From Cytobacillus sp. IB215665 (GTDB lineage: Bacteria > Bacillota > Bacilli > Bacillales > SM2101): a stretch of DNA of 64,000 nucleotides. A program made the position numbers and the translations under genes. This document shows positions 38,643-47,167 of this stretch, piece by piece (position 1 is the stretch's first letter; each line of letters begins with the position of its first letter). The notes under the pieces are model-generated. The model was not told the origin of the DNA, ran no database searches, and saw nothing but the letters and a program-made list of their open reading frames with translations. Location: positions 62,001-126,000 of the forward strand of contig NZ_JAXBME010000001.1 in assembly GCF_033963835.1 (NCBI RefSeq), written 5' to 3'.

Positions 38643-39716
38643 ATGGAAAGAGACGTAGTTATAATTGGTGGAGGAGTCATTGGTGCATCCATATTATATT
38701 ATTTATCGAAAAATGGATATAATAATGCTGCATTAATAGAGAAAAATCATTTTGCTTGCGGTTCAACTGCAAAATCTGGTGGATTCATAAGAGTCTACCA
38801 CTCTAATCCACTTTTAACGGAGATGTCGATGGAAAGCTTTTCATCTTTCAAAAACTTTGAAAAAGAAATAGGTAGGTCCTGTGGTTACGTAAAAACAGGA
38901 TTGCTACATTTAATACCTGACAATCAAGTTACCTACATGTTAGATGAAGTAAAAAAGTTACAACAACAATATGAATATTCAATTGAAGCTTTAACAATAA
39001 ATGAAGCCAAAAAGCTGTTCCCCTCTCTTGCGTTTGATGGAGTCGGGGCAGTTGCCTATGAACCAGAAGGTGGATTCGCAGATCCAGTTCTAACAACAAA
39101 AGCTTGGATTGATGCGGCTAGATCTTTCGGAGCAATAGCAATGGAAGGCACAGAAGTCACAGATATAGTACTTGATAATAAGAAAGTAGTAGGAGTCAAC
39201 ACGACAGCGGGTTTTATCCAAGCTAAGGCAGTTATTCTAGCTACTGGTGCTTGGAGTTCAAATTTTATACATCAGCTTCAACTAAACTATTCAATTCGGA
39301 GTAAAAGTATTCAAATCCAATTTGTTAAGAGACCTGAAGAAGCATTGATACCACCAGCTTTCATTGATAATACGACAGAGTTATTTAGTAGACCAGATAC
39401 TCATGATCTTGTACTAGTTGGTTATCCAACAAATCAGTGGGATATAAACCCCGATGATGTACATGCAATGGATTATGATGAAACATTAAAGGTAAATCAG
39501 ATCGCTAAGAAGCGTTTTCAATGGTTTGACAACAGCACATTTTCTGGTGGAAGGTTAAGTTTTGATGGTTATACAAATAATGAAGTAGGAATTTTGGAGG
39601 AAGTATCTGGGTTAAAAGGCTTGATAATATCAGCTGGATGGAGTGGGGGAGGGTATAAACTTTCCCCAGCAGTAGGACAAAGAACAGTTGAACTCATTAA
39701 AGAAATGGAACAATAA
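38643..39716 (+). CDS. FAD-dependent amino-acid oxidoreductase (DadA/glycine-oxidase-like)
   Basis: This 357-residue flavoenzyme of the DAO family has the dinucleotide motif VVIIGGGVIGASILYYL at the N-terminus, the FAD-contact stretch STAKSGGFIRVYHSNP, AVILATGAWSSNF, and a C-terminal GWSGGGYKLSPAVG. ATG at 38643 is favoured over TTG at 38640 because GGGGTGAAG is better spaced. It lies 4 bp after the synthetase-like gene. In the s56-p1 and triacsin pathways a homologous oxidase cleaves the lysine-glycine hydrazine adduct oxidatively to release hydrazinoacetic acid. That role is inferred from context. Confidence 0.88.
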   Translation: MERDVVIIGGGVIGASILYYLSKNGYNNAALIEKNHFACGSTAKSGGFIRVYHSNPLLTEMSMESFSSFKNFEKEIGRSCGYVKTGLLHLIPDNQVTYMLDEVKKLQQQYEYSIEALTINEAKKLFPSLAFDGVGAVAYEPEGGFADPVLTTKAWIDAARSFGAIAMEGTEVTDIVLDNKKVVGVNTTAGFIQAKAVILATGAWSSNFIHQLQLNYSIRSKSIQIQFVKRPEEALIPPAFIDNTTELFSRPDTHDLVLVGYPTNQWDINPDDVHAMDYDETLKVNQIAKKRFQWFDNSTFSGGRLSFDGYTNNEVGILEEVSGLKGLIISAGWSGGGYKLSPAVGQRTVELIKEMEQ

Positions 39717-39726
39717 ATATTTTATA

Positions 39727-39800
39727 GTTCTTAGAGAAGAAAAGGTGCCTCGAACATTAGATGTATACGTATTTGTATCTTTGAGTGAAAAGCAACAAAT
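39727..39800 (+). repeat. MITE-like element, partial copy 9
   Basis: TTCTTAGAGAAGAAAAGGTG followed by CCTCGAACATTAGATGTATA and CGTATTTGTATCTTTGAGTG then AAAAGCAACAA matches the family's inner and right portions. Neither terminal end is intact. It lies just after the flavoenzyme gene. Confidence 0.5.
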
Positions 39801-39846
39801 AAATATTATAAAATACTAACTACTTATAAAGAAGGAAGGTCAGTAG

Positions 39847-40737
39847 ATGAAAACTGTAAAAAAAGCAATTATTCCTGCCGCAGGCTTAGGTACTAGGTTT
39901 CTACCAGCAACAAAAGCAATGCCTAAAGAAATGCTTCCAATTGTAGATAAGCCTACTATCCAATACATTGTGGAAGAGGCAGTTGCTTCAGGTATTGAGG
40001 ATATTATGATTGTCACTGGAAAGGGTAAACGTGCAATTGAAGACCATTTTGATACAGCTTTTGAGTTAGAACAGAGCTTAATAGAGAAGGAAAAATATGA
40101 CCTGCTTCATAAAGTTCAAGCAGCATCTAATATAGCTAATATTCATTACATTAGGCAAAAAGAACCAAAGGGTTTAGGACATGCCATTTGGAGTGCAAGG
40201 AAGTTTATTAATGATGAACCATTTGCTGTTTTGTTAGGTGATGACATTGTCGTATCAGATCCACCTTGCTTAAGGCAGTTAATTAATGAATATGAGGAAA
40301 CAGAAGCACCAATTATAGGCGTACAACAAGTACAAGAGCATGAGACTGAAAAATATGGAATTATAAATCCTATAGAAAAAAATGGACGACGTTATCAAGT
40401 TAGTGAATTTATTGAAAAACCAAAGCAAGGTACAGCTCCGTCAAATTTAGCAATAATGGGTCGCTATATATTAACACCACAAATATTTCGATTTTTGGAT
40501 AAGCAGGAAGTAGGGGCTGGGGGCGAAATACAGTTGACTGATGCCATTCAAAAGTTAAATGAAATACAACGTGTTTTTGCTTATGATTTTGACGGTGTGA
40601 GATATGATGTAGGTGAAAAATTAGGTTTTATTCAAACGACGTTAGAGTTTTCTATGAAAAATGAAGAGATAAAATCCGCCGTTATTCGTATAATGGAAGA
40701 TTTACTTCAGAGGGAAAAAGTAAAACCTCAAGCCTAA
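39847..40737 (+). CDS. gtaB: UTP-glucose-1-phosphate uridylyltransferase
   Basis: This 296-residue nucleotidyltransferase has the family motif [26 protein letters not shown], seen at residues 7-32. Also present are [21 protein letters not shown] (metal-binding Asp), FIEKP and [10 protein letters not shown]. It makes UDP-glucose for teichoic acid glucosylation, glycolipids and exopolysaccharide. GAAGGAAGG precedes the ATG. It is probably monocistronic. Confidence 0.95.
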   Translation: MKTVKKAIIPAAGLGTRFLPATKAMPKEMLPIVDKPTIQYIVEEAVASGIEDIMIVTGKGKRAIEDHFDTAFELEQSLIEKEKYDLLHKVQAASNIANIHYIRQKEPKGLGHAIWSARKFINDEPFAVLLGDDIVVSDPPCLRQLINEYEETEAPIIGVQQVQEHETEKYGIINPIEKNGRRYQVSEFIEKPKQGTAPSNLAIMGRYILTPQIFRFLDKQEVGAGGEIQLTDAIQKLNEIQRVFAYDFDGVRYDVGEKLGFIQTTLEFSMKNEEIKSAVIRIMEDLLQREKVKPQA

Positions 40738-41016
40738 AGAATACAAAGAATAAGTAATGTAGGTCAGTTATATAGCATAAATAATGTTGATGATTCGCTG
40801 GAATTATTGATTATTTAATATATTCAATGTGATTAAGAAGATGACCTCATATTACAAGCAGAAAGACAAAAGAGGCGGCAACCGACAAGGATATACGAAT
40901 TCGAAAGTGCTATTTTGAATCAAATATCGGTTAATATGTGTGGTCGGGACTTCCACTTTGACCATAGAATTATATATACTTAAAGTAATGAAAACTAATT
41001 GAAGAAGGTGGAAGTA

Positions 41017-42207
41017 ATGGAAAGGTTATATGAACTTCTAAAAAATCATTATGATGAGATGGTGGAAATCCGGAGACATTTACATCAGCACCCTGAGCTT
41101 TCTTTTAAAGAAGTAACAACGCCTGCATACATTGCCGATTATCATAAGCTCTTAGGCCATGAGGTTAGAACAGAAGTAGGAGGACGTGGAGTTGTTGCTA
41201 CGTTACGAGGTGGTCAACCTGGCAAGACAGTAGCACTTCGAGCTGATTTTGATGCATTAGCAATCCATGAAGAAAATGATATCGAATATAAGTCAAAGGT
41301 TGATGGAGTAATGCATGCTTGCGGACATGATGGTCATACTGCGACATTGTTAGTATTAGCTAAGGTGTTTAATATGATGAAGGAAGAGTTGCAAGGAGGT
41401 ATCGTCTTTATTCATCAACACGCAGAAGAGGTAGCTCCAGGTGGGGCGATTGACATGATTAATGATGGCTGCCTTGATGGTGTTGACGTAATTTTTGGAA
41501 CACACTTATGGGCAACTGCACCTGTGGGACAGATTTCATGTAGGGAAGGTGCACTCATGGCTGCGGCCGATAGATTTGAAATTACTGTACAAGGTAAAGG
41601 AGGTCATGGGGCAGAGCCTCACCTTACAAAAGACTCAGTAGTTATAGGAGCACAACTTGTTACAAATCTACAGCAAATTGTTTCTAGAAGAGTAGACCCT
41701 TTACAATCAGCAGTAATTTCTGTAGGGTCTTTTGAGGCGAGTAATCCATTTAACGTCATTTCAGATTCTGCTGTTCTAATTGGTACAGCCCGATCATTTG
41801 ATGAGACAGTGAGAGATCTAATTGAACAAGAGTTAGAGAGGGTCGTCAAAGGAACATGCCTTTCTTCTGGTGCGGATTATACCTTTAACTTTACAAGAGG
41901 TTACCCTCCTGTAATTAATCATCAAGCTGAAGCTCAGTATTTAATGGATATTGCGAAAAATATACCTGGTGTAGATGAAGTTATTACGTGTGAACCTTCT
42001 ATGGGAGGAGAGGACTTCGCGTATTATCTTCAACATGTACAAGGCGCATTCTTTTTCACAGGAGCAAAGAGCCCTACATGGGAAAAAGCTTATCCTCATC
42101 ACCACCCTAAGTTTAATATTGATGAAGAGGCTATGTTAATTGCTGCCAAAACACTAGGAGCAGTGACTGTATCTTACCTTGAGCAATATGCTACCATAAA
42201 CGCATAA
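41017..42207 (+). CDS. M20-family amidohydrolase (N-acyl amino acid / N-acetyldiaminopimelate deacylase-like)
   Basis: This 396-residue metallohydrolase has RRHLHQHPELSF near the start, ADFDALAI (metal Asp), HACGHDGHTA, HQHAEE (catalytic Glu), a dimerisation domain (GGHGAEPH) and the late SMGGEDFAYYL. The start is set at ATG 41017, with AAGGTGG before it. It may deacylate N-acyl amino acids. It is not clearly part of the hydrazine-type operon, being two genes and 1.3 kb downstream. Its terminator is at 42261. Confidence 0.9.
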   Translation: MERLYELLKNHYDEMVEIRRHLHQHPELSFKEVTTPAYIADYHKLLGHEVRTEVGGRGVVATLRGGQPGKTVALRADFDALAIHEENDIEYKSKVDGVMHACGHDGHTATLLVLAKVFNMMKEELQGGIVFIHQHAEEVAPGGAIDMINDGCLDGVDVIFGTHLWATAPVGQISCREGALMAAADRFEITVQGKGGHGAEPHLTKDSVVIGAQLVTNLQQIVSRRVDPLQSAVISVGSFEASNPFNVISDSAVLIGTARSFDETVRDLIEQELERVVKGTCLSSGADYTFNFTRGYPPVINHQAEAQYLMDIAKNIPGVDEVITCEPSMGGEDFAYYLQHVQGAFFFTGAKSPTWEKAYPHHHPKFNIDEEAMLIAAKTLGAVTVSYLEQYATINA

Positions 42208-42260
42208 GGAAAGTTGTTTAATATTTTTTGAAATTATTAGATTCTAGTTTGATATAAAGA

Positions 42261-42300
42261 AAAATGGCTACAACATGTTTAAAATGTTGTGGCCATTTCT
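42261..42300 (+). terminator. Terminator of the M20 gene
   Basis: A 15-bp stem with one G-U pair (AAATGGCTACAACAT against ATGTTGTGGCCATTT). The T run is short (TTTCTGCG). Confidence 0.75.
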
Positions 42301-42416
42301 GCGTTCTATTTTTTATCCCCTCGAGTCGCATCACCATTGCATCAGAAGACAAAAAGCGTCTTCTAATTAAATGCTTCCAGTGCTTGTCGGGATTAAGCAG
42401 TCGGCTGCGCTTTTCT
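42301..42416 (-). repeat. 124-bp structured repeat, inverted lone copy
   Basis: Read on the minus strand this gives GAAAAGCGCAGCCGACTG, CCGACAAGCACTGGAAGCAT, a hairpin GAAGAC-GCTTTTT-GTCTTC, and GCGACTCGAGGGGATA. It is the same unit as the tandem copies at 50139-50510 but diverged. Its end touches the stop codon of the DUF350 gene. Confidence 0.75.
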
Positions 42417-42811
42417 TAATAAGTTAGGGCTTTGGAGATGACCCAGCCTATTGCTAATGACATTAATAATAAGAATGTACCTACCGCACGGTTATCTTTA
42501 TCAATTGCTTCTTTAATACTAAATCGAATCGTCACAACTTCAGCTAAAATGGAAGCAATGATTTGTGCAAGTATTCCGATTGAACCCCAAATGATCATGT
42601 CAATGATAGAGATCGAGTATTCCATTGCCGACCCAATGACGAAGGCGATACCAAGGAGCTTACCACCAATGACCATAGCTGCCGCTCTGTTCCCCTGTCC
42701 TATCATTTTGAATTTTTCATTCTTTGTCGTTAGTTCAAAAACAATAAGTCCAATAATTAACATCAATAGTGCAGTACCAGCATAAGCTAGAAAATTTAAG
42801 TATAAATTCAT
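42416..42811 (-). CDS. DUF350 family membrane protein
   Basis: This 131-residue protein has four hydrophobic segments and the DUF350 pattern: AAAMVIGGKLLGIAFVIGSA between segments 1-2 and MSLAIGWVISKALTY at the end. It is the last gene of a three-gene minus-strand operon, 22 bp after the ATP-grasp gene. DUF350 proteins (YjfL in E. coli) travel with glutathionylspermidine-synthase-like ATP-grasp enzymes. The biochemical role is unknown. Confidence 0.85.
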   Translation of the reverse strand: MNLYLNFLAYAGTALLMLIIGLIVFELTTKNEKFKMIGQGNRAAAMVIGGKLLGIAFVIGSAMEYSISIIDMIIWGSIGILAQIIASILAEVVTIRFSIKEAIDKDNRAVGTFLLLMSLAIGWVISKALTY

Positions 42812-42833
42812 TTTAGTTCTCCTCTCAACATTT

Positions 42834-44069
42834 TCATCTTTTGATACCGATTGGCAAATAGTAAGATAGATTATCAGTTATTTTGTTTCCGACACGGTAG
42901 CCAATGGCACTTGCTCTCCCTTGGAGTAAAAAAGAACCTATAATAATATGGCCTTCTTTCATTCCGTTCACTGTCTGAAAGCTAGTCGTTGGTAACTCGA
43001 CTAATTGCTGGTACACAGGCAAAGAGCTCGTATAGGACTTATTCTTATCCTCTAGTATTTTTTCTCCTTTTGATGAGAATATTTCAACAGTATCTCCTTC
43101 TCGTCCGAAAGAAGGTTTTTTGACATAGTTTAATCCATTTGCTATTAAAGGATCTGCCTCTAAATAAGTAGGGAGAAAATATTTTGATATTCGATCATGC
43201 TCGATTTTTGAAAAAAAGTCACTCATATCCTCATGTAGCCCCCAAATTGCTGCAAGAATCGCTTTGGACTGTAATAAAAATGCTGAGGGTGGATTGATAA
43301 TTGCAAGCTTTTGATCACGAACAAGGTCAAGTAACATGACCCCAATGTTATTGTTAAACTCATCTTTATCACATACCAAATGCTCTAATGGATATGTTTG
43401 ACGATATAATACATCGATTTTACGTCCATTTTCATCGTATAATCCTTCTGATTTTTTAATTTGTAGCTTATGAAGCGGCACGAATCTTGAAGGTATATTT
43501 GCTAAGTCTTGAAGGTAAAGTGAGGTGTTTAAATCTTCATCACTTTCTTCATGGGATGTAAATACGACATACGGGTTGCTTATCTCCTGTACATATTTAA
43601 TACTAGAAAAAATCGCCTGTCGCACAGAATTTGCTAATTGTTCTTCTTCATGTTGATTAGGGTTTTGATACCCGAATGTATCACATACCTTACCGTTGAT
43701 AGAGAATAGCTCTTTAATAAAGGTAGGTGTATCAGCATTAAATTCTAAAACCTTATAAGTGCTACCTACTTTTACTAGATCAAGTCGTGCAATGATCGTT
43801 TCTACGTCGATGGTTTGTAGACGAAGATAAGGAATTGACTGATTGGGGAACCCCAGTTGTTGCAGTGTTTCGTTATTAACGTGCCTTAATAGTCGAGCAA
43901 TCTTAAAAAAGATGCTCCCAATGTGACTTGTAGCAAGGCGGATGTTTTCCACTTCATCCATAGTGAGAGGATGAATATCAAATAATGCGTATTCTTGACC
44001 GTACATGTCAGGCCAAAATTTAGGTATACGATCATAAAATTCTCTTCTGCGAATTTCCCATTCCTTCAT
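42834..44069 (-). CDS. Glutathionylspermidine-synthase-family ATP-grasp enzyme
   Basis: This 411-residue ATP-grasp protein of the GSP_synth (YgiC/YjfC) family has VLEFNADTPTFIKELF (ligand loop with conserved Asn/Asp), KPSFGREGDTVEIF (ATP-binding Lys and Gly/Arg loop) and the terminal IIGSFLLQGRASAIGYRVG. The family should form an amide bond using ATP. True glutathionylspermidine synthesis is unlikely in a Bacillus, so the real substrate is unknown. It is flanked by a lipoprotein (11 bp) and DUF350 (22 bp), like the E. coli yjf cluster. Confidence 0.85.
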   Translation of the reverse strand: MKEWEIRRREFYDRIPKFWPDMYGQEYALFDIHPLTMDEVENIRLATSHIGSIFFKIARLLRHVNNETLQQLGFPNQSIPYLRLQTIDVETIIARLDLVKVGSTYKVLEFNADTPTFIKELFSINGKVCDTFGYQNPNQHEEEQLANSVRQAIFSSIKYVQEISNPYVVFTSHEESDEDLNTSLYLQDLANIPSRFVPLHKLQIKKSEGLYDENGRKIDVLYRQTYPLEHLVCDKDEFNNNIGVMLLDLVRDQKLAIINPPSAFLLQSKAILAAIWGLHEDMSDFFSKIEHDRISKYFLPTYLEADPLIANGLNYVKKPSFGREGDTVEIFSSKGEKILEDKNKSYTSSLPVYQQLVELPTTSFQTVNGMKEGHIIIGSFLLQGRASAIGYRVGNKITDNLSYYLPIGIKR

Positions 44070-44080
44070 CGTAGTAGTTA

Positions 44081-44581
44081 TTACCCTCCGTATGATCCAC
44101 TGCTACTCTTACCAAATCCAGATGAACTACTTGAACTAGATTGTGACTTTTGAGTGGAAGTTGTTGGTTGTTCAGAATTATTTGACACAGAATTATTTGA
44201 AGATTTAGATTGTGACTGGTTTGATTGAGAGGTGGAATTGTTAGTATTATTGTTTACAGCATTCGTTGAAGTTGAAACAAAACTTTTACTATACTTTCCA
44301 CTTTTTATGTCAGCTTTTGTTTTGAATAGCTTATTTTGATAAAAGTAATGACCGCGATAATCTGAATCATCATCATCACATTCATACATTTCATCATCAA
44401 CATCCCAGTCCCATTCATCACAGCCAACTACCGATGGCTCGATTGGAATGGTTCTTGTATCACCATCTCCACTATCAGTTGTTTCATAAGTATACTCATT
44501 CGCAGCACTTGAACAACCAGATAACCCAGTTGCAATCACAGCCGCTGATAAACCTTTAATTAATTTTGTAGTTTTGCTCAT
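44081..44581 (-). CDS. Low-complexity lipoprotein with aromatic/acidic core, Ser/Asn-rich tail
   Basis: This 166-residue protein begins MSKTTKLIKGLSAAVIATGL with lipobox LSGC (Cys about 23). A compact acidic and aromatic core follows with two Cys and the pattern DEWDWDVDDEMYECDDDDSD. The tail from about residue 100 is almost all Ser, Asn, Gln and Gly, ending GSYGG. The core resembles the DUF1190/YjfM-type partner of the DUF350 and ATP-grasp genes that follow. The tail may cross the cell wall. It is the first gene of the operon. Confidence 0.72.
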   Translation of the reverse strand: MSKTTKLIKGLSAAVIATGLSGCSSAANEYTYETTDSGDGDTRTIPIEPSVVGCDEWDWDVDDEMYECDDDDSDYRGHYFYQNKLFKTKADIKSGKYSKSFVSTSTNAVNNNTNNSTSQSNQSQSKSSNNSVSNNSEQPTTSTQKSQSSSSSSSGFGKSSSGSYGG

Positions 44582-44973
44582 AGTACACCTGCTTTCAAAA
44601 AATCACATTCATATCGTACCATAGAAACCTAATGTTGTAATTAGGTATATATGGTAAAAAATGATTAATTCGTACTGTCTTTCTAAGAGTAATATACGAT
44701 CATATTTTCTCCCCCTTATCTCTTTTACGTGTTGCGTAAAAAAAAGTTTCATACAGGATGCTTCCTGTTGTTAATTATGTAGCTTCTGTAATCGAATTAG
44801 CACAGTTTTTTCTATAGTCATCTTTATGTAGAAGGTAGTACTCTACTAACGGTAAATGTAAAAAATAATATATTTTAGTGAGAAAAACATGGTAAAGCAT
44901 CTATATAAAAGGTTGACAATTATTTGAATATCTTTATAGTAGGTAGTATAATAACTACTAGAGGGAGTAAGAA
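44582..44973. other. Divergent intergenic region, lipoprotein operon and TrmB-like gene
   Basis: This 392-bp AT-rich gap has no gene. On the plus strand TTGACA (44914) is followed 18 bp later by TAGTAG. Near 44938-44960 TAGT/ACTA symmetry surrounds TATAAT, which suggests an autoregulatory operator for the TrmB-like gene. Confidence 0.45.
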
Positions 44974-45783
44974 GTGGAAGAAATTTATAACGAACTTCAA
45001 AAGTTGGGTTTTTCTAAATATGAATGTAAAGCTTATATAAGCTTGCTAAAGAAATCTCCTAGTACAGGATATGAAATTAGTAAGCTTTCAGGAGTTCCAC
45101 GATCGATGATATATGAAGTGATAGGTAAATTGTTAGATAAGGGTGCGGTATATAAAGTGCCTTCTGATCCAGTGAAATATACTCCTGTACCTGCTAAGGA
45201 ATTAATTACAAGGTTTAGGAGCCAATTTGAACAGTCATTTGATTACCTAGAAAAAAATTTAATGACATTAGAAGGAGAACGCGAAGCAGATGTTATTTGG
45301 CATATCCGTAGTGACGAACTAGTTATATCGGAAATAGTTGATTTAATTGGCAATGCTGAAAAAGAACTATGGTTATCAGTATGGGAGCCACAAACTCCTA
45401 TGATACAAGAAGCTGTCGATCAACGTCATGAAGAAGGCGTTAAAATCTTTACTATTTTATTCGGTAATCAACATTTACAATTAGGTTCCACTTATCATCA
45501 TAACTACATGCCACCAGAAGTTGTGAAAGAAAGAACAGGTGGTCATTTAACAATTGCTGCTAGAGATGAAGAAGAGGTAATCATAGCAAATTTTTCTGAA
45601 GAAACAACTGCTTGGGCAGTCAAATCGAAAGATCCTGCACTTATATTAGTCGCAACTGAATATATTAGGCATGATATTATGATTGAAGAAATCACTCGTA
45701 AATTTGGTGAGGATAAATTAGATTCACTATGGAGAAAGGACAATGACCTTCTGCATGTTGTAACAGGAAAGCGGTTCAAATGA
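44974..45783 (+). CDS. TrmB-family transcriptional regulator
   Basis: This 269-residue regulator starts at GTG after AGAGGGAG. The N-terminal winged helix-turn-helix is of TrmB type (GFSKYECKAYISLLKKSPSTGYEISKLSGVPRSMIYEV region, residues 12-50). A coiled linker follows (ELITRFRSQFEQSFDYLEKNL), and then a C-terminal effector domain with phospholipase-D-like character (KELWLSVWEP...). The family is commoner in archaea and senses sugars. Here azlCD follow 91 bp downstream, so control of the exporter genes is plausible. A GCGG/CCGC hairpin with six T follows the stop. Confidence 0.85.
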   Translation: MEEIYNELQKLGFSKYECKAYISLLKKSPSTGYEISKLSGVPRSMIYEVIGKLLDKGAVYKVPSDPVKYTPVPAKELITRFRSQFEQSFDYLEKNLMTLEGEREADVIWHIRSDELVISEIVDLIGNAEKELWLSVWEPQTPMIQEAVDQRHEEGVKIFTILFGNQHLQLGSTYHHNYMPPEVVKERTGGHLTIAARDEEEVIIANFSEETTAWAVKSKDPALILVATEYIRHDIMIEEITRKFGEDKLDSLWRKDNDLLHVVTGKRFK

Positions 45784-45800
45784 ATTGGGCCGCCTTTTTT
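45771..45800 (+). terminator. Probable terminator of the TrmB-like gene
   Basis: GCGG...CCGC with an inner CAA/TTG pairing overlaps the stop codon and is followed by TTTTTT. It may attenuate rather than stop read-through into azlC. Confidence 0.55.
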
Positions 45801-45877
45801 ACACACGAATTATTAGTAGTTAGAAAGATAACAGCTAATATTAAGTTGTTATGTAAACTTGTGAAAGGAGAAATGTG

Positions 45878-46630
45878 ATGCCTAGCATAAATGTTGAACA
45901 AAAAAACATATCCCAGAGAAAAAAACTCCAAAATAGTAACTTGTTCTTAAAAGGGTCAAGGGTTGCTCTACCAATAGCGATTGGTTATTTTCCGATTGCA
46001 GTTACATTCGGAATGATTGCTGTTCAATCAGGTTTGTCGCTATGGCATTCAACCTTTATGTCAATCGCAGTCTTTGCTGGTGCAAGTCAATTTATGGCAG
46101 CCGGTATGGTGATGGTCAATGCAACTGTAATCGAAATTATTGTAGCTACATTTGTCCTTAATTTTCGTCATTTCATTATGAGTATGTCATTCATAAATAA
46201 ACTAAACCATATTCCTATTAAGTGGAAAGCTTTGTTATCTTTCGGTATAACAGATGAAACATTTTCAGTATTTTCATTGCAAGGGAAAGAAAAAGATGCC
46301 ACAAATCAATTTTTTATTCTAGGCATATTTGCAACAGCGTATTTATCATGGATAGCAGGGACTCTAGTTGGTGGACTTTTTTCAAGCATTTTTCCACCGG
46401 TTATTAGTCAAGGTATGTCCGTCGGTCTCTATGCAATGTTCATTGCCCTAGTAGTACCAGTAGCGCGGAAATCAAGGTTAGTATTGAGCATCGTTGTAAT
46501 AAGTATGGTCATTTGTACATTTGCGTCAATGATTGTAAGCTCAGGTTGGGCTATTGTCATAGCTACACTTATAAGTAGCCTCATAGGTGTATTTTTCAAA
46601 GAACGAGAATTTATACAACAAAATAGCTAG
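45878..46630 (+). CDS. azlC: Branched-chain amino acid exporter large subunit
   Basis: This 250-residue AzlC-family membrane protein has about six to seven segments and the signature VALPIAIGYFPIAVTFGMIA, plus FAGASQFMAAGM and FVLNFRHFIMSMSF. ATG at 45878 is preferred over GTG at 45875 because of its spacing from AAAGGAG. With AzlD it exports branched-chain amino acids or analogues such as azaleucine. Confidence 0.9.
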   Translation: MPSINVEQKNISQRKKLQNSNLFLKGSRVALPIAIGYFPIAVTFGMIAVQSGLSLWHSTFMSIAVFAGASQFMAAGMVMVNATVIEIIVATFVLNFRHFIMSMSFINKLNHIPIKWKALLSFGITDETFSVFSLQGKEKDATNQFFILGIFATAYLSWIAGTLVGGLFSSIFPPVISQGMSVGLYAMFIALVVPVARKSRLVLSIVVISMVICTFASMIVSSGWAIVIATLISSLIGVFFKEREFIQQNS

Positions 46631-46717
46631 TAAACTAGCATTGATCAAAGGATACCCAATCACATTAGAGTAGGTTATTAAATGTTATCAATGATAGAAA
46701 TGAGGTTTGTAGATGAT

Positions 46718-47020
46718 ATGGAGATATTATTAATCATTATTGGTATGGCAATTGTTACATTTATACCTCGTGTTATCCCAGCATTTGTAATTAATTTTGT
46801 TACATTTCCCGATTGGGTTAATCGTTGGTTATCATATATCCCATATGCAGCATTGGGGGCACTGATTTTCCCAGGAATTTTAACAATTCAAGAAGATAAT
46901 ATATTTATTGGCTTAACCGGAGGAATTGTTGCTGTATTATTGTCGTTATTACGTTTACACATTTTGTTAGTGTTAACAGGTTCAATCGTAGCTGTCGTTT
47001 TCATGTTAATAATTATGTAG
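46718..47020 (+). CDS. azlD: Branched-chain amino acid exporter small subunit
   Basis: This AzlD-family membrane protein has three to four segments and the pattern MAIVTFIPRVIPAFV near its start. ATG at 46718 (100 residues) has GAGG ten bases upstream and matches the usual AzlD start; ATG at 46682 would add twelve residues and cannot be excluded. It follows azlC by 87 bp and completes the AzlCD pair. Confidence 0.87.
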   Translation: MEILLIIIGMAIVTFIPRVIPAFVINFVTFPDWVNRWLSYIPYAALGALIFPGILTIQEDNIFIGLTGGIVAVLLSLLRLHILLVLTGSIVAVVFMLIIM

Positions 47021-47110
47021 TCTCTTTTCGGAAGCTTTAATGGGGAGGTGGATGAGGTTTTATCCGAGCCCCATAAAAGTAGAAAAGGTGTCACGAACAA
47101 TGAGAGTAAG
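47021..47110 (+). repeat. MITE-like element, partial copy 10
   Basis: CTCTTTTCGGAAGC at the left, then AAAAGTAGAAAAGGTGTCAC followed by GAACAATGAGAGTA, matches the family's left end and inner core. It begins directly after the azlD stop codon. Confidence 0.45.
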
Positions 47111-47117
47111 AAAACGC

Positions 47118-47154
47118 AAAAAAGGTGGATACAATCTTGTTCCACCTTTTTGTT
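47118..47154. terminator. Bidirectional terminator between azlD and ohrA
   Basis: AAAAAGGTGG pairs with CCACCTTTTT; T runs follow on both strands. The hairpin lies between convergent genes. Confidence 0.8.
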
Positions 47155-47167
47155 GTTTTCAAGTAAG

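Noticed and set aside
35236-39716. Siderophore operon reading of the N-monooxygenase
   Set aside because: No IucA/IucC-type synthetase, NRPS, acetyltransferase or siderophore transporter is adjacent; the neighbours fit N-N bond formation.
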